Part shown: positions 8,591 through 18,117 of the stretch, one piece after another
How positions within the stretch are numbered: position 1 is the first letter of the stretch
How the letters are laid out: each line of letters starts with the position of its first letter
DNA from: Globomyces pollinis-pini
Lineage: Eukaryota > Chytridiomycota > Chytridiomycetes > Rhizophydiales > Globomycetaceae
DNA: 27,885 bases
Direction of reading: 5' to 3'
Assembly (NCBI GenBank): GCA_025399215.1
Contig: MU621312.1
Coordinates: forward strand, 1 to 27,885
Notes under the pieces: model-generated
Told to the model about the DNA's origin: nothing
Seen by the model: the letters and a program-made list of their open reading frames with translations, nothing else
The model's database searches: none
Program-made: the position numbers and the translations under genes

Positions 8591-10890
8591 ATGGTTGGAA
8601 TCATCAGAATTCACACCCGCATACGGAGTTTGTCAATAGCAGCAAAGCCTGTCAAATGCCGGCTTCAACTCCCATCACTACCACCCATTCCAAATCCAAC
8701 TACAAGTGGTGAACCAATAGACTTGACATCATTCAAACAATTTGAAGACTTGAAATTGGAATTCACAAACACTTACTTCAATAACCCAAACAAACTCAAC
8801 CATCAGCATTTCACTCTTTTCGCTGATTCACTCGTTCAATGCAGATCCATAAATCCTAATGTTAAAGTCTCGCTTTTACTGGATACTTTGGCTATGAAGA
8901 AATCGCTAAATATGAATTTAACTGAATCCGATGCTCATTTTATTCTTAAAGTCACTTCCATCTACTTTTCAACTTTGGATCAAATTCTGCATACTTTGGA
9001 GTTTATTCAATCCATTGGTATCAATATCAATCCAGATTTAATTGATTATATATGGAGACATTCTAAAATCTATGGTACAGATAGAATCGAATTAAAAAAA
9101 ACTTTGGATACACTGGTGCAACAAAATAGATCTGCAAACTATAATGAGGTTAGTTTCGAATTTGTAATGATTAGACGATTACTAAACTGTGTATTAGCGG
9201 GAATTTAAAAGAAGTGGAACAACTATTGATTAAAATGAACAGTTTTGGATTAGTACCTGATTCAAACACTTATACAATCATGCTCAACAGTTTCTGTAAA
9301 ATTGGTGATTTACAACAGGCTTGGAAATTATACAGTCAAATGAACGATAGAAATATCTCCTTAAACACTTATCGAGAATTGATTCAATGTATCAAACAGG
9401 TTGGTACTCTAGACGATATTCTTCGATTACAATCATCTGTTAAATTCAATTTTATCAATGCTGATTTTTTTAATCTGATGTTTGATGCATTTGCATACTT
9501 TAAAGATTTGGAAAGAAGTTATTACTTCTTTAAACAACTAAAAAAATTAAAGGTGTCGGTAGATTGGACCAGTTTGGTAATTATTGCATACTAACGTTTA
9601 GGAAACTTTTTTTACTAATTGGTGTATGTTGACTGAATCAAAACAGTTAGTTTATCACGATCTTGAATACAAAGGTTTGTAACAATTTAATACATAACAC
9701 GATTAGGTTATGCTATTGGCAAACGAATATTCCGAACTGTGATTGACGATCAATTGAAACCACCATCGACAATTGTATCATTATTTATTACAGGGTTGTC
9801 CAATCAAAATGACGTAAACTCGGCCAATTCCTGGTTGGAACGATTGATTATATTGAATAGAGAACCTGACGGCATGACATATAATGCCTTAATAGCTTGT
9901 AATATTAAAGCAATGAACTGGGATAGAGTTGAAAAACTAGTCAAAATATTTCCATCATCAAGATTCACACTATCCAAATCTAATTGTGAACAATTAATAT
10001 CACATTATATAGAATCAAAAAACACTGAAAATGTTCTGTCTTGTATTCGTTTACTGGAAGATAAAAAGACGGTTAGTGAAAATATACCCTACAATCAAGT
10101 TGCATTATATTTCTTGAACCATAGTGTACAAACACTTGAAGAAATACTACAAAAATTATCATCACAACCATCATCCGCTTTACTCAAACTCACCACTTAC
10201 TATACTTTTATCCATAAATACATTCTGGATCGTAATTTCAATCAATCTTTTAAATGGATGAAGGTTTTGGTTTTGGAAAAACAATCCAAAATCCCACTTA
10301 CTATTTATCAACAATTGTTTGGGTTGATTGATTATCAAGTAGATCATCCTCATGCTTATGAATTACTCAACATGTACTTGTCGGATTATTCTCATGAGCC
10401 TCTGAATGCTGCTCATGTAGAATTTGAAATGCAGTTATTATTCAAAAATGATTTTTTGAAAGCACTGGAACGATGGGATCTTTGGATACAGTTAAAACCA
10501 CATGTAGATATAGATACATTATTATATACATATATACCGCTAATACAACTTGATAAACTCACAGTTATTCAATTTGATTCCCAAATACTCTCAAACATTC
10601 AAACTAAATTTCAATCTTTGTATACAAACTCGATCCAATCCTCAACGAATATTGATGATTACTACAATCTCATTCGATTATTGGTGGCTATTCAACCATT
10701 ACATTTTGAACCTTTTATCAATAGTATCATTATAGACTTGAAAAATAATGGATTGGTTTTTGATGAACACCATATTGGAGAGATTATCAAATTGGATAAA
10801 CATGTGGGTTGGAATATGTTACGTACCTTTCATTCTAATGATCATGATATTTTAAAAGTATTGAAGAAAATCATTGTGTTGTCTGTTTGA
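8591..10890 (+). CDS. Pentatricopeptide repeat (PPR) protein
   Basis: Four exons (8591-9148, 9175-9576, 9602-9674, 9707-10890) give 738 aa. Introns are 26, 25 and 32 nt. The first is placed so that TITKLCISGNLKEVEQLL, a typical PPR helix A start, reads on; the second has a perfect TACTAAC branch site. PPR units of about 35 residues are best seen at 185-300 (PDSNTYTIMLNSFCKIGDLQQAWKLY split over two helices) and near 375 (REPDGMTYNALIACNIKAM). The rest is a divergent helical array. The N-terminus is rich in Arg and Ser with no acidic residues, fitting a mitochondrial targeting peptide. PPR proteins bind single-stranded RNA in organelles. The RNA target and the orthologue are unknown. Confidence 0.85.
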
Positions 10891-11062
10891 TGTTCCATTT
10901 AAAATAAAGTGAATTATATGTTTAATTGAAATTGGAATGTATGGGATTTTTGAGTATTGTGATATGAAAATCTGATTAATAGTATGTGTTGGACTGGTAA
11001 TGAATACATTACAAAAGTGTTTTGAATTCAATTTATTGCAATCTAAAAGAACCAAATGAGGT

Positions 11063-12200
11063 TCATGGTACATAATCATTTGATGGGTCATTGGATGTGA
11101 TATCCTACAGTTAGTAAGGATCCCATATGTCTTACATTGTTCAAGAATTGGACAGGCATATCTTGCTGTTCACATAAACAATTAGATCGATTGATCAATG
11201 TCGTTCGTATTTTTTCAATATTCATTTTCGTTATATTGTAATATGAATCTAATTGAATCATTTGTTCATCAAGTAACTTTAGCATATTATCATTTTGTTC
11301 TAATTCATTGGTGATAATAGACTGGTTTAGAAATTTGGTTTGAATTTTTTGTTGGTTTATGTGAATTGGTTTAATGACAGTAAATTGGCGATTGGTAATG
11401 AGATAGTTTGGAGGTTGACCATTAATAATTTCATTTTCATGATGATCTATTCCTATATTATTCATTATATGACAAGCCCAAGTTCTCCAAGAACAATCTG
11501 TGCCCAAATAACGATCCGAATGAACCTCTTTTAAACGATTGGTTAATCTATCCAATATCAATTCGCGTTTTTTTTCATAGTTTGTCCAATCAAAGGTACA
11601 AAATCGATTTGTAAATATATTGTCGGGTCTATTGATACTTGGTGCTGGGAAAGATAGGAGTAAGCTTTTCATAATTGTATATTGTGTTTTAGTTGTCAAA
11701 TACAAACCTCTTTTGACAACACGTACAATGACACCCCTTTTCATCCCTACTCTTCTATGCATCGTTTTCATTAGATTTATAGATATTTCATTGAGTTTCA
11801 AGAATTTCTTTTTAGATACTTTTTCTTTGATAAGGATAAATCGGTCAAGGTCATCTATGATGGGGACATGTCGGTTGGTAAATCGCCATTCAGGTAATGG
11901 AATGGTTTCAATGGGTTCAATATTCATCGATACAGTAGAATCTGAACTTGAATCCATTTCGACTGTGGGATCAATTTGTACATTTGATGGTAATACTTCT
12001 CGTTGTAGGTGACTTTCAACAATATCCCAAATTTGACGTCTGAGTGAGTTGATGTCAGTCCAAGTAATGGATACATTGGATGCAATGGGAAATGTACTTC
12101 CACCTATATAATTGGAAGAGTCAAACTTGAAATCCGTAGTGTATCGGCAAAAGCTTTCGCCTGCTCTTAGCTGAGTAGATCTGGTTAGGTTTTTAATCAT
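11063..12200 (-). CDS. Unrecognised protein, possibly nuclear
   Basis: The main exon (11136-12200) is open for 355 codons. A 31-nt intron at 11105-11135 (GTAAGA start, TACTAAC branch, TAG end) leads to a last exon at 11063-11104. The spliced protein is 368 aa and ends NDYVP. Without splicing the frame ends at 11088 with a different short tail. I recognise no family. Visible are a basic central block around residues 125-165 (KEKVSKKKFLKLNE, then RRVGMKRGVIVRVVKRG), Cys/Trp residues near 240 (TDCSWRTWACHI) and a C-terminal stretch likely to be helical. No signal peptide or membrane helix is seen. The start is the first ATG; an upstream TTG and a possible additional 26-nt intron at the 5' end leave it uncertain. 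It converges with the PPR gene. Confidence 0.65.
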
Positions 12201-12433
12201 CTTTACGGTCAATGGGAAATAGGGTTTGGATAGAAAGTTTAAGTACTGTCAACCAAGAGGGTGGGACTCTCAACAGTACACCAGACCATTTCTACTAGTT
12301 GACCCACCAGAATCTTATCTCCAATAGAATTTATTAAAAGCAGAAAAAATCGGAATATTCAATTTTACATGTACATTTATTGTTAATAGAAGAAGCATCG
12401 CGTAGTTGCCAACATAATTTTGCAGGATATTAA

Positions 12434-13408
12434 TCAATATGAGTGTTCAATCCTAAATATACGTGACGATTGAGTGACGGACAATAATCGCGATACCAAC
12501 TCATCATCATTGCCATAGACTACAAAACAATCATTAACATCCACCACTAAACTATCTATACTGATGAACCGCAACATCGAATACGCAAACCATCTGCTAA
12601 ACATGGTGGAACAGTAATGTAGTACTTGTGGGAAATCTAGTGCAGATTCTATTGTTGTGGAATAAAAAACAAGATGGATTTTGGTTTGGAGTTTGATGGA
12701 AATGGGTAAACAATTTAATGGAAATTTGCCCGTAGTATTTCGGGTTTGGTTGTATCCGAAACAGTAACCTTTAAAATCATGACTGGTGATGATGACAGTA
12801 TCGTGGACAGCCAGGTTAATTTCCTCGGACGTTTGTGCGTTGTAGGGACAAATCACCTAACATTAGAATTGCAAAAGTACCTGTAACGGTTTATTGATCT
12901 CTAAAATCTTGGTATATATAAGTTTGATCAATTCCTGCATTCCATTCTCATCACTGAAATAATACAGCTTTTTAGGTATTTGCCCTGTACATGTTCCATT
13001 CAGGATTTGGTCTATTAGATCAGAGTTTCGTTGGATGGGGAAGGATTGTTGTCTATGTGAATTGTTTTCATCCAAACTAGTTTGGGGCTGATGAATAGTT
13101 AAATTTGATGGACTGGGTATGCAGTAATTTGGGCCATTGTCATAGTGTCTAAATTCGCCGGTATGTGATCCAGAAGAGTTTGGTGGGTATCCGACTGGCA
13201 GCCTTGTATACGGAGCTGAGTATGGAGGAATATGCACCAAAGAAGGAGAATAAGACAAGGAGCTAGTAGTGCTACTCATCATGGATGGCATAGTGGGTGA
13301 ACTTGGATCAGAGTGAGTACTAGCACTTCCCACACTTGATACCCTAATAGTAGAGTTTCTTAATGGGCTGGGAGTTACTGGTTTGTAATCTGGCACTCGT
13401 CCATTCAT
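12434..13408 (-). CDS. SH3-domain protein with Ser/Pro-rich N-terminus
   Basis: Two exons (12881-13408, 12434-12856) around a 24-nt intron at 12857-12880, with branch TCTAAT, encode 316 aa. The intron boundary falls at the start of the SH3 domain: residues 176-226 read VICPYNAQTSEEINLAV, then a D-T-V-I-I core and TGKFPLNCL, matching the ALYDY, DELSF, GLFPSNYV landmarks. Residues 1-140 are Ser, Pro and Tyr rich and probably disordered. The last about 85 residues (KIHLVFYST to SRIFRIEHS) alternate hydrophobic strands and end in acidic loops, reminiscent of a PB1 domain, but this is a weak impression. An SH3 plus PB1 layout would suggest a polarity or oxidase scaffold such as Bem1/Scd2. Confidence 0.8.
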
Positions 13409-13720
13409 TATTGAAAGTCGTTTTATAAACTAAAAAAATGTCTGGGGCCGATCCAGAAAGAAGTGGACACAAACGGCCTGATCTGGCAGGATGGTTTTAG
13501 GATAGTTTCAATGATTTGTAGTCGGAATTCAATTATTTACGAGACCAGATGTCTCCAGTACATAGAGCTAGCCATGTCATTACTAGGCATCAAACGATTA
13601 CTAAATGATATGTTGATAATCGTCAATTCAAGTCAATTGTCATTTTTTAACCGCAAACGATCAAAACTTACCAAGAACCACTGTCTAAAGAACTTGATAG
13701 TTGAAAAATATTATGTGATA
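13409..13720. other. Intergenic region upstream of the SH3 gene
   Basis: This 312-base gap lies between two minus-strand genes and presumably holds the SH3 gene promoter and the Crinkler 3' end. A plus-strand frame from 13463 runs antisense into the Crinkler gene and has no protein-like features. No repeat or RNA gene is seen. Confidence 0.5.
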
Positions 13721-15547
13721 TTATTGCGTAGATTCATAATCTTTAATCAGCAATTTCTTTAGAGCAGGAAATTCATGATGTAACTTCTCAAGAAGAATAA
13801 CTTGGCGGTTCAAATTTGTCGGCTTTCCGATACAGGTACGTGGTACAATCCAATATTCATCCATTGGTTCCGTGGTACCACAAAAATCTAACCACATTTG
13901 TTGATTCATTCTGGCTCCACTTTTCTCCAGGTTTTTAGTAATTGGATTTTTGACTGCCACTTGAAACCCCATTAATACCCCACCAACCGGATCCCAAATG
14001 TAAAAATCAAATCCTGGGTAGTTTGGAGATTGAGGAACAAACATAGTTTTCGATCCTGTTCTAAATGTGTTTTGCAAAGGGAGTTTGTTTCCAGAGAAAT
14101 GAATAACTTCTGCGATCTCAATATACTTTGCAGTCCCCTTTTTTTTTGAAAGACAACCATTCTTTTTAATTTTTCTTGGTTTGAATGAGAATAGCTTCGA
14201 AATCTCCAACATAGTTATGATGTACTTTTCGATGATTATTTCTTTCGTATCATTTGTGAAACCTCCTTGAAAAACAAGTTCCGCAGCCAATCCAAGAGGA
14301 GTCACAAGATCTCGTCCATAGTAAGTGATTAAAGCATCCCGACCAACAGGACTCAAAGCAGTAATGATTTCATGACCATTTCCATCATCAATGATATCAA
14401 AAATTTGTCTGTCCATACCTTCTAATCCTTCTGGAGGAGATAGTCCAAGTGCCATGCGAGAGATACATTCCTTGAGGTTGAGTTTCTCTTCATCCGACAG
14501 TTTACGACAAAACTTGCCATGGCTTTCGGCTATCTCTCCCACACGTTTATTTCGATATAGAATTGTTTTTTCAAGCAACGTTTTTTTGGGTTGTTTCCAA
14601 AGCAAATCCAACTCATAAGGAATCCCACCAGTCCAGAAAAACGCATCAACAGCTTCTTCAGATTCAGGGTCAACGTTGTCAATATTTTCAAGCCGGTAAT
14701 GATCACACCACATCTTGAATTCATTGTCATCAAATCGGTGGCTTGAGATATCATGAGTGTACCAACCATTCATTTTAGTTGGATATCCTTCATTATTCGC
14801 AGATGCTGAAATAACAACCTTGATATTATTTCCCCGGTTTTGAGCAAGTGCATGAATGACGTTGAATGGAAATTGACATACAACAACAGAGTGAGCATAC
14901 AAAGCATTGTGTTGGTCGCATATTACCAGCCATGTAAGCTGCTTGTTTTTAACATAGTAAATAAGAGCGTCCATCATCAATGTCATCATCTTCTCTTCCT
15001 TTTCACTACCAGTGACATCTTTACACCACTCCACAACAGACTTTCCTTGAATATTATCATCATAAAATGTAGTGACAAGTTCTTTCAAGAAGTACAAATA
15101 CCGGCGAGATCTCCACGCAGCGCAATCATTGATGTAAGTGACTCTGTAATTCTGTCGATTTAATCGATATTCAGCAGCCAAGAGGTACAATAAGTAGCTC
15201 TTTCCAACTCCAACAGGTCCTCTTACGTACAGACCACAGTTTTCTTCAAGATTAAGCGAGTTGATATCGTCCTTCAAGACAACATAAGACTTTCTCACCA
15301 TAACAAAAACAGAGCTTTCTTTAACTTTGAACTTATACGGTAACTGATGAGGTGATATGAGAGGAAGAAATATCGAAGTGTTGCCAGGGAAAGCAGAGTG
15401 TCCTTGTTGAACACTTACGAGAGCTTTCTGTGATTCTTTAGCAAATTCTTGAACATTCTTAAAATACGGGCGTGGTAGAGAAGGGAATGGTGGGTCTACT
15501 TCACTGTATGGTCTTTTCCTTGGATTTGGTTGATGTTTTGAAGACAT
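13721..15547 (-). CDS. Crinkler (CRN)-type NTPase-nuclease protein
   Basis: A single intronless frame of 608 aa from ATG at 15547. Residues 100-330 form a STAND/AAA-like P-loop ATPase: Walker A GPVGVGKS at 110-117, and a Walker B-like LVICDQHNAL with Asp211 and the DQxNAL variant typical of Crinkler and RHS proteins. A winged-helix-like linker follows. Residues 475-575 look like a PD-(D/E)xK nuclease fold: YPGFDFYI (Asp514), then GFQVAVK (Gln529, Lys533) and a terminal ENxWIVP-like strand. The LxLFLAK ubiquitin-like header of oomycete Crinklers is not visible. Members are known in chytrids and mycorrhizal fungi as candidate host-directed or inter-organism effectors; the role here is inferred. 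An alternative ATG lies 12 bases upstream. Extension further upstream is open but lacks ATG. Confidence 0.83.
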   Translation of the reverse strand: MSSKHQPNPRKRPYSEVDPPFPSLPRPYFKNVQEFAKESQKALVSVQQGHSAFPGNTSIFLPLISPHQLPYKFKVKESSVFVMVRKSYVVLKDDINSLNLEENCGLYVRGPVGVGKSYLLYLLAAEYRLNRQNYRVTYINDCAAWRSRRYLYFLKELVTTFYDDNIQGKSVVEWCKDVTGSEKEEKMMTLMMDALIYYVKNKQLTWLVICDQHNALYAHSVVVCQFPFNVIHALAQNRGNNIKVVISASANNEGYPTKMNGWYTHDISSHRFDDNEFKMWCDHYRLENIDNVDPESEEAVDAFFWTGGIPYELDLLWKQPKKTLLEKTILYRNKRVGEIAESHGKFCRKLSDEEKLNLKECISRMALGLSPPEGLEGMDRQIFDIIDDGNGHEIITALSPVGRDALITYYGRDLVTPLGLAAELVFQGGFTNDTKEIIIEKYIITMLEISKLFSFKPRKIKKNGCLSKKKGTAKYIEIAEVIHFSGNKLPLQNTFRTGSKTMFVPQSPNYPGFDFYIWDPVGGVLMGFQVAVKNPITKNLEKSGARMNQQMWLDFCGTTEPMDEYWIVPRTCIGKPTNLNRQVILLEKLHHEFPALKKLLIKDYESTQ

Positions 15548-15834
15548 TGCTGATAACATAAAAAATAAGTAAAAAAGTAAATCTATCAGAGTTACTTTAA
15601 AGTTACAGTACAATCTATAGTATGATCATTGTGCTATATAAGGAATGAAATCTTTATTAATTCCATCTATTTCTCTCTATTTAGTACCTCAGATTTCCTA
15701 ATCTTCTTTTACTACAATTCATTAATCTTAAAGACCATCACTGGTTCTGAATCCCATCAAAACTTTTTAAAGGTGAATACAAAGTGGACGATTTTATTGT
15801 TCATTGTGTACGAGTAAAAAAGTTACGTGAAAAT
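15548..15834. promoter_or_regulatory. Divergent promoter region, Crinkler and BBOF1 genes
   Basis: These 287 bases separate the divergent start codons. On the minus strand a GTAACT near 15600 and a TTATCAG at the Crinkler start could delimit a 5' UTR intron, which would explain why the open frame continues upstream without ATG. No certain TATA box is seen. Confidence 0.4.
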
Positions 15835-17839
15835 ATGGAAAGTGAAGGCGATTTTACACCAGACGATGATGAGGAACACGTAGCAGCAGATTTACCAGCT
15901 CTCACAGAAGATGAAAATGCTGCTAAATCAAAGAAAAAGAAGAAGAAAAAGAAAAAGAAGAAATCAAAGAGAGGTTCGTTAACAGATTGAATAATTGTAT
16001 CAGTAAAAGTTCCAAAGGAAATGGTCATGAATGACAAAGGTGAAATTGTTCCAATCAAAGAATATTTACTGGACAAAACGTAACACGAATTGATTCTAAT
16101 TGGAAGCTTAACTGCGACTACAAAATCATTAAATGCGTGTCAGACCAGATTAGAAACAATGTAATAACGATCCATATATCTTACGAGTTTAGTGTCGAAG
16201 AGAATCAAGATTTACAAGATACACTGCAAGATCAAGAAATGGACGCGGTATGACGCAAATCATCTAAAACTCCTTAGTTGCAAGTGATTGCAGCATTGCA
16301 CCAAGAAAGTGAAAAGAAAGATGTGAAGATGAAGGAATTGGAAATGAGGATTAAACAAGTGGAAGAGGATGCGGAAGATGGAAAAAATAAAGTCAAACAG
16401 GAATATGCAATTAAAGAAGAAGGTAAATTGGGATTCTTGACAATGAAACAGAAATGATGGCTATTCTTGCAGAGAAGGAATCGGCATCCAAGATCATGCA
16501 GGTAAAACATATGTAGACTAATTAGTTTAGCAAGAATTTGCAGTTATCAAAGATTTTAGAGTAATTATTACCTCACATTAAACGCGCATTAGAGAAAGAG
16601 ACACGATTTACTCAAAGAGCTGGAAGATGCCAAATCAGAAATTGTGGAAACAGAGAAACGACATCGGGAAATTATCACCAGATTGGAAAAGAAGTTTTTT
16701 GAAGAGAAAATTAGATTACAAAAAGAAGCTAATCAAAAAATCGGAGAACTAGCTTCCAAAGCTCATAAAGTAATTAGTTTAAAAATTAACACGAAAAAAA
16801 GGAAGCTGTAATCAATTTAAAGAATACCACAAAAGATGTGTTTAAAGAAAACATAAAAATGTCTGAGGCCTTACTTTATCATGTACAAGATGGAGAGGAA
16901 TTGAAGCACACTAATGTGGAATTGACGGATCAAATTAGACAATTGCTTCATGAGAAGGAAATGCACAGTGTTATTGTGAAAGAAAAAATTGTGCATTCTA
17001 AAGCACAAGAAGCAGAGGTAAAATCATACGTATCACATTTTACTATAGATTCTACAATTAAAAGATAAAGTACAGCATATGGAACACTCACTAACGTATG
17101 TTGTACAAGAGTTTGAAAATGAGCGAAGTCTGATAGGAAATGTTGCAAGATCCGAATTAGAACAAGTTAGAAAAGTAGTTGATGATTTATCAACTAAATT
17201 ACGAACGAAAACCATTGAAATGAGACACATCAAAGTAATTATTACTTATATTTAATCTGTGTGATAGAGGTTAGCGCAGCACGTTCTCGATCAACGAACA
17301 GAGTTGGAATTGTTCTTTATGGAATCTTTAGAATATGTTAAACAACAGATTCGTCAGAAACGACTTGGAGAATTGAGAACTAATCAAGAAAACTATAAAA
17401 AGAGCATGAAAGATGTATAAATGATATTGAAATATTGAAATTATAGGTATTGAAATCCAGAAAAGTTATACCACCATTGAAATCCATAAATCCCATCAAA
17501 AACAGCTCACTTCCAACTTCTCTAGTCATTGAACCCGAGGAAGATTCGATTCCCAAAAAAGAAAAGATTGATATTCAAGATTTAGAATGGACAGATAAGG
17601 AAAAAATCTTACGAGTCTTGTTTGCAAAAATGAATGGCATTTCACTAACAAACGAAGTAGAAAAACGAAAACCATTGATTGATGAATTGGATCGAGCTCA
17701 TAAGCATCGGTCAGGGTTTTCAGATATCGTACCTTCAGATAGTTTTTCAAAGAAATCGTATAGTAGACCTGGTACGTCCAAATCTATGCAATTATCAGTG
17801 GTTTCGGAATTGGTTAGTACTGTACCTCCATGTAAATAA
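15835..17839 (+). CDS. BBOF1: Basal body-orientation factor 1 (BBOF1/CCDC176) orthologue
   Basis: Twelve exons separated by eleven introns of 27-33 nt give 555 aa (human about 530). Introns: 15974-16003, 16080-16106, 16161-16192, 16248-16277, 16423-16451, 16502-16530, 16561-16592, 16770-16801, 17018-17048, 17235-17267, 17415-17446. After an acidic start and a poly-Lys run (residues 31-46), almost the whole protein is coiled coil. Family landmarks of the DUF4515/BBOF1 group are EKKFFEEKIRLQKEANQKI, NLKNTTKDVFKENIKMSEAL, LDQRTELELFFMESLEYVK and WTDKEKILRVLFAKMNG. In animals the protein aligns and stabilises basal bodies of motile cilia. Its presence points to a flagellated zoospore stage. The C-terminal 130 residues are polar and divergent. 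CCDC166-like relatives are the main alternative. Confidence 0.87.
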
Positions 17840-18117
17840 TTGTGATTAATGGTATAGCGACAGCGGGTATGAATGCTGAACCGGAGGCATTGTCGGGCAG
17901 TGGGTTTCAACCATTAACGACATGATTCTGATGAGAGGAATTAGTGTACCCAATATAGCTTTATAATATTTGTTCTTCATTCGATGATTTTGACCTTATT
18001 AAGCATAATTAATGTGGTAAGATATTCAAATTAGAGGTAAACTATGAAAGTGACAAAATGGCTATTTTATTGTAAAATACAACAGTGTGAGATAAAAAAC
18101 TAAAGTATTTCCATTTT

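Noticed and set aside
13463..13762. 99-codon plus-strand frame
   Set aside because: Partly antisense to the Crinkler 3' end, no ATG context or domain, hydrophobic low-complexity composition.
14391..15163. Plus-strand frames inside the Crinkler gene
   Set aside because: Shadows of a long, motif-bearing minus-strand frame.
15548..15613. Hydrophobic N-terminal extension of the Crinkler protein resembling a signal peptide
   Set aside because: The extended frame begins at TTG, not ATG. The segment has GT and TTATCAG borders like a 5' UTR intron. The coding start was kept at 15547.
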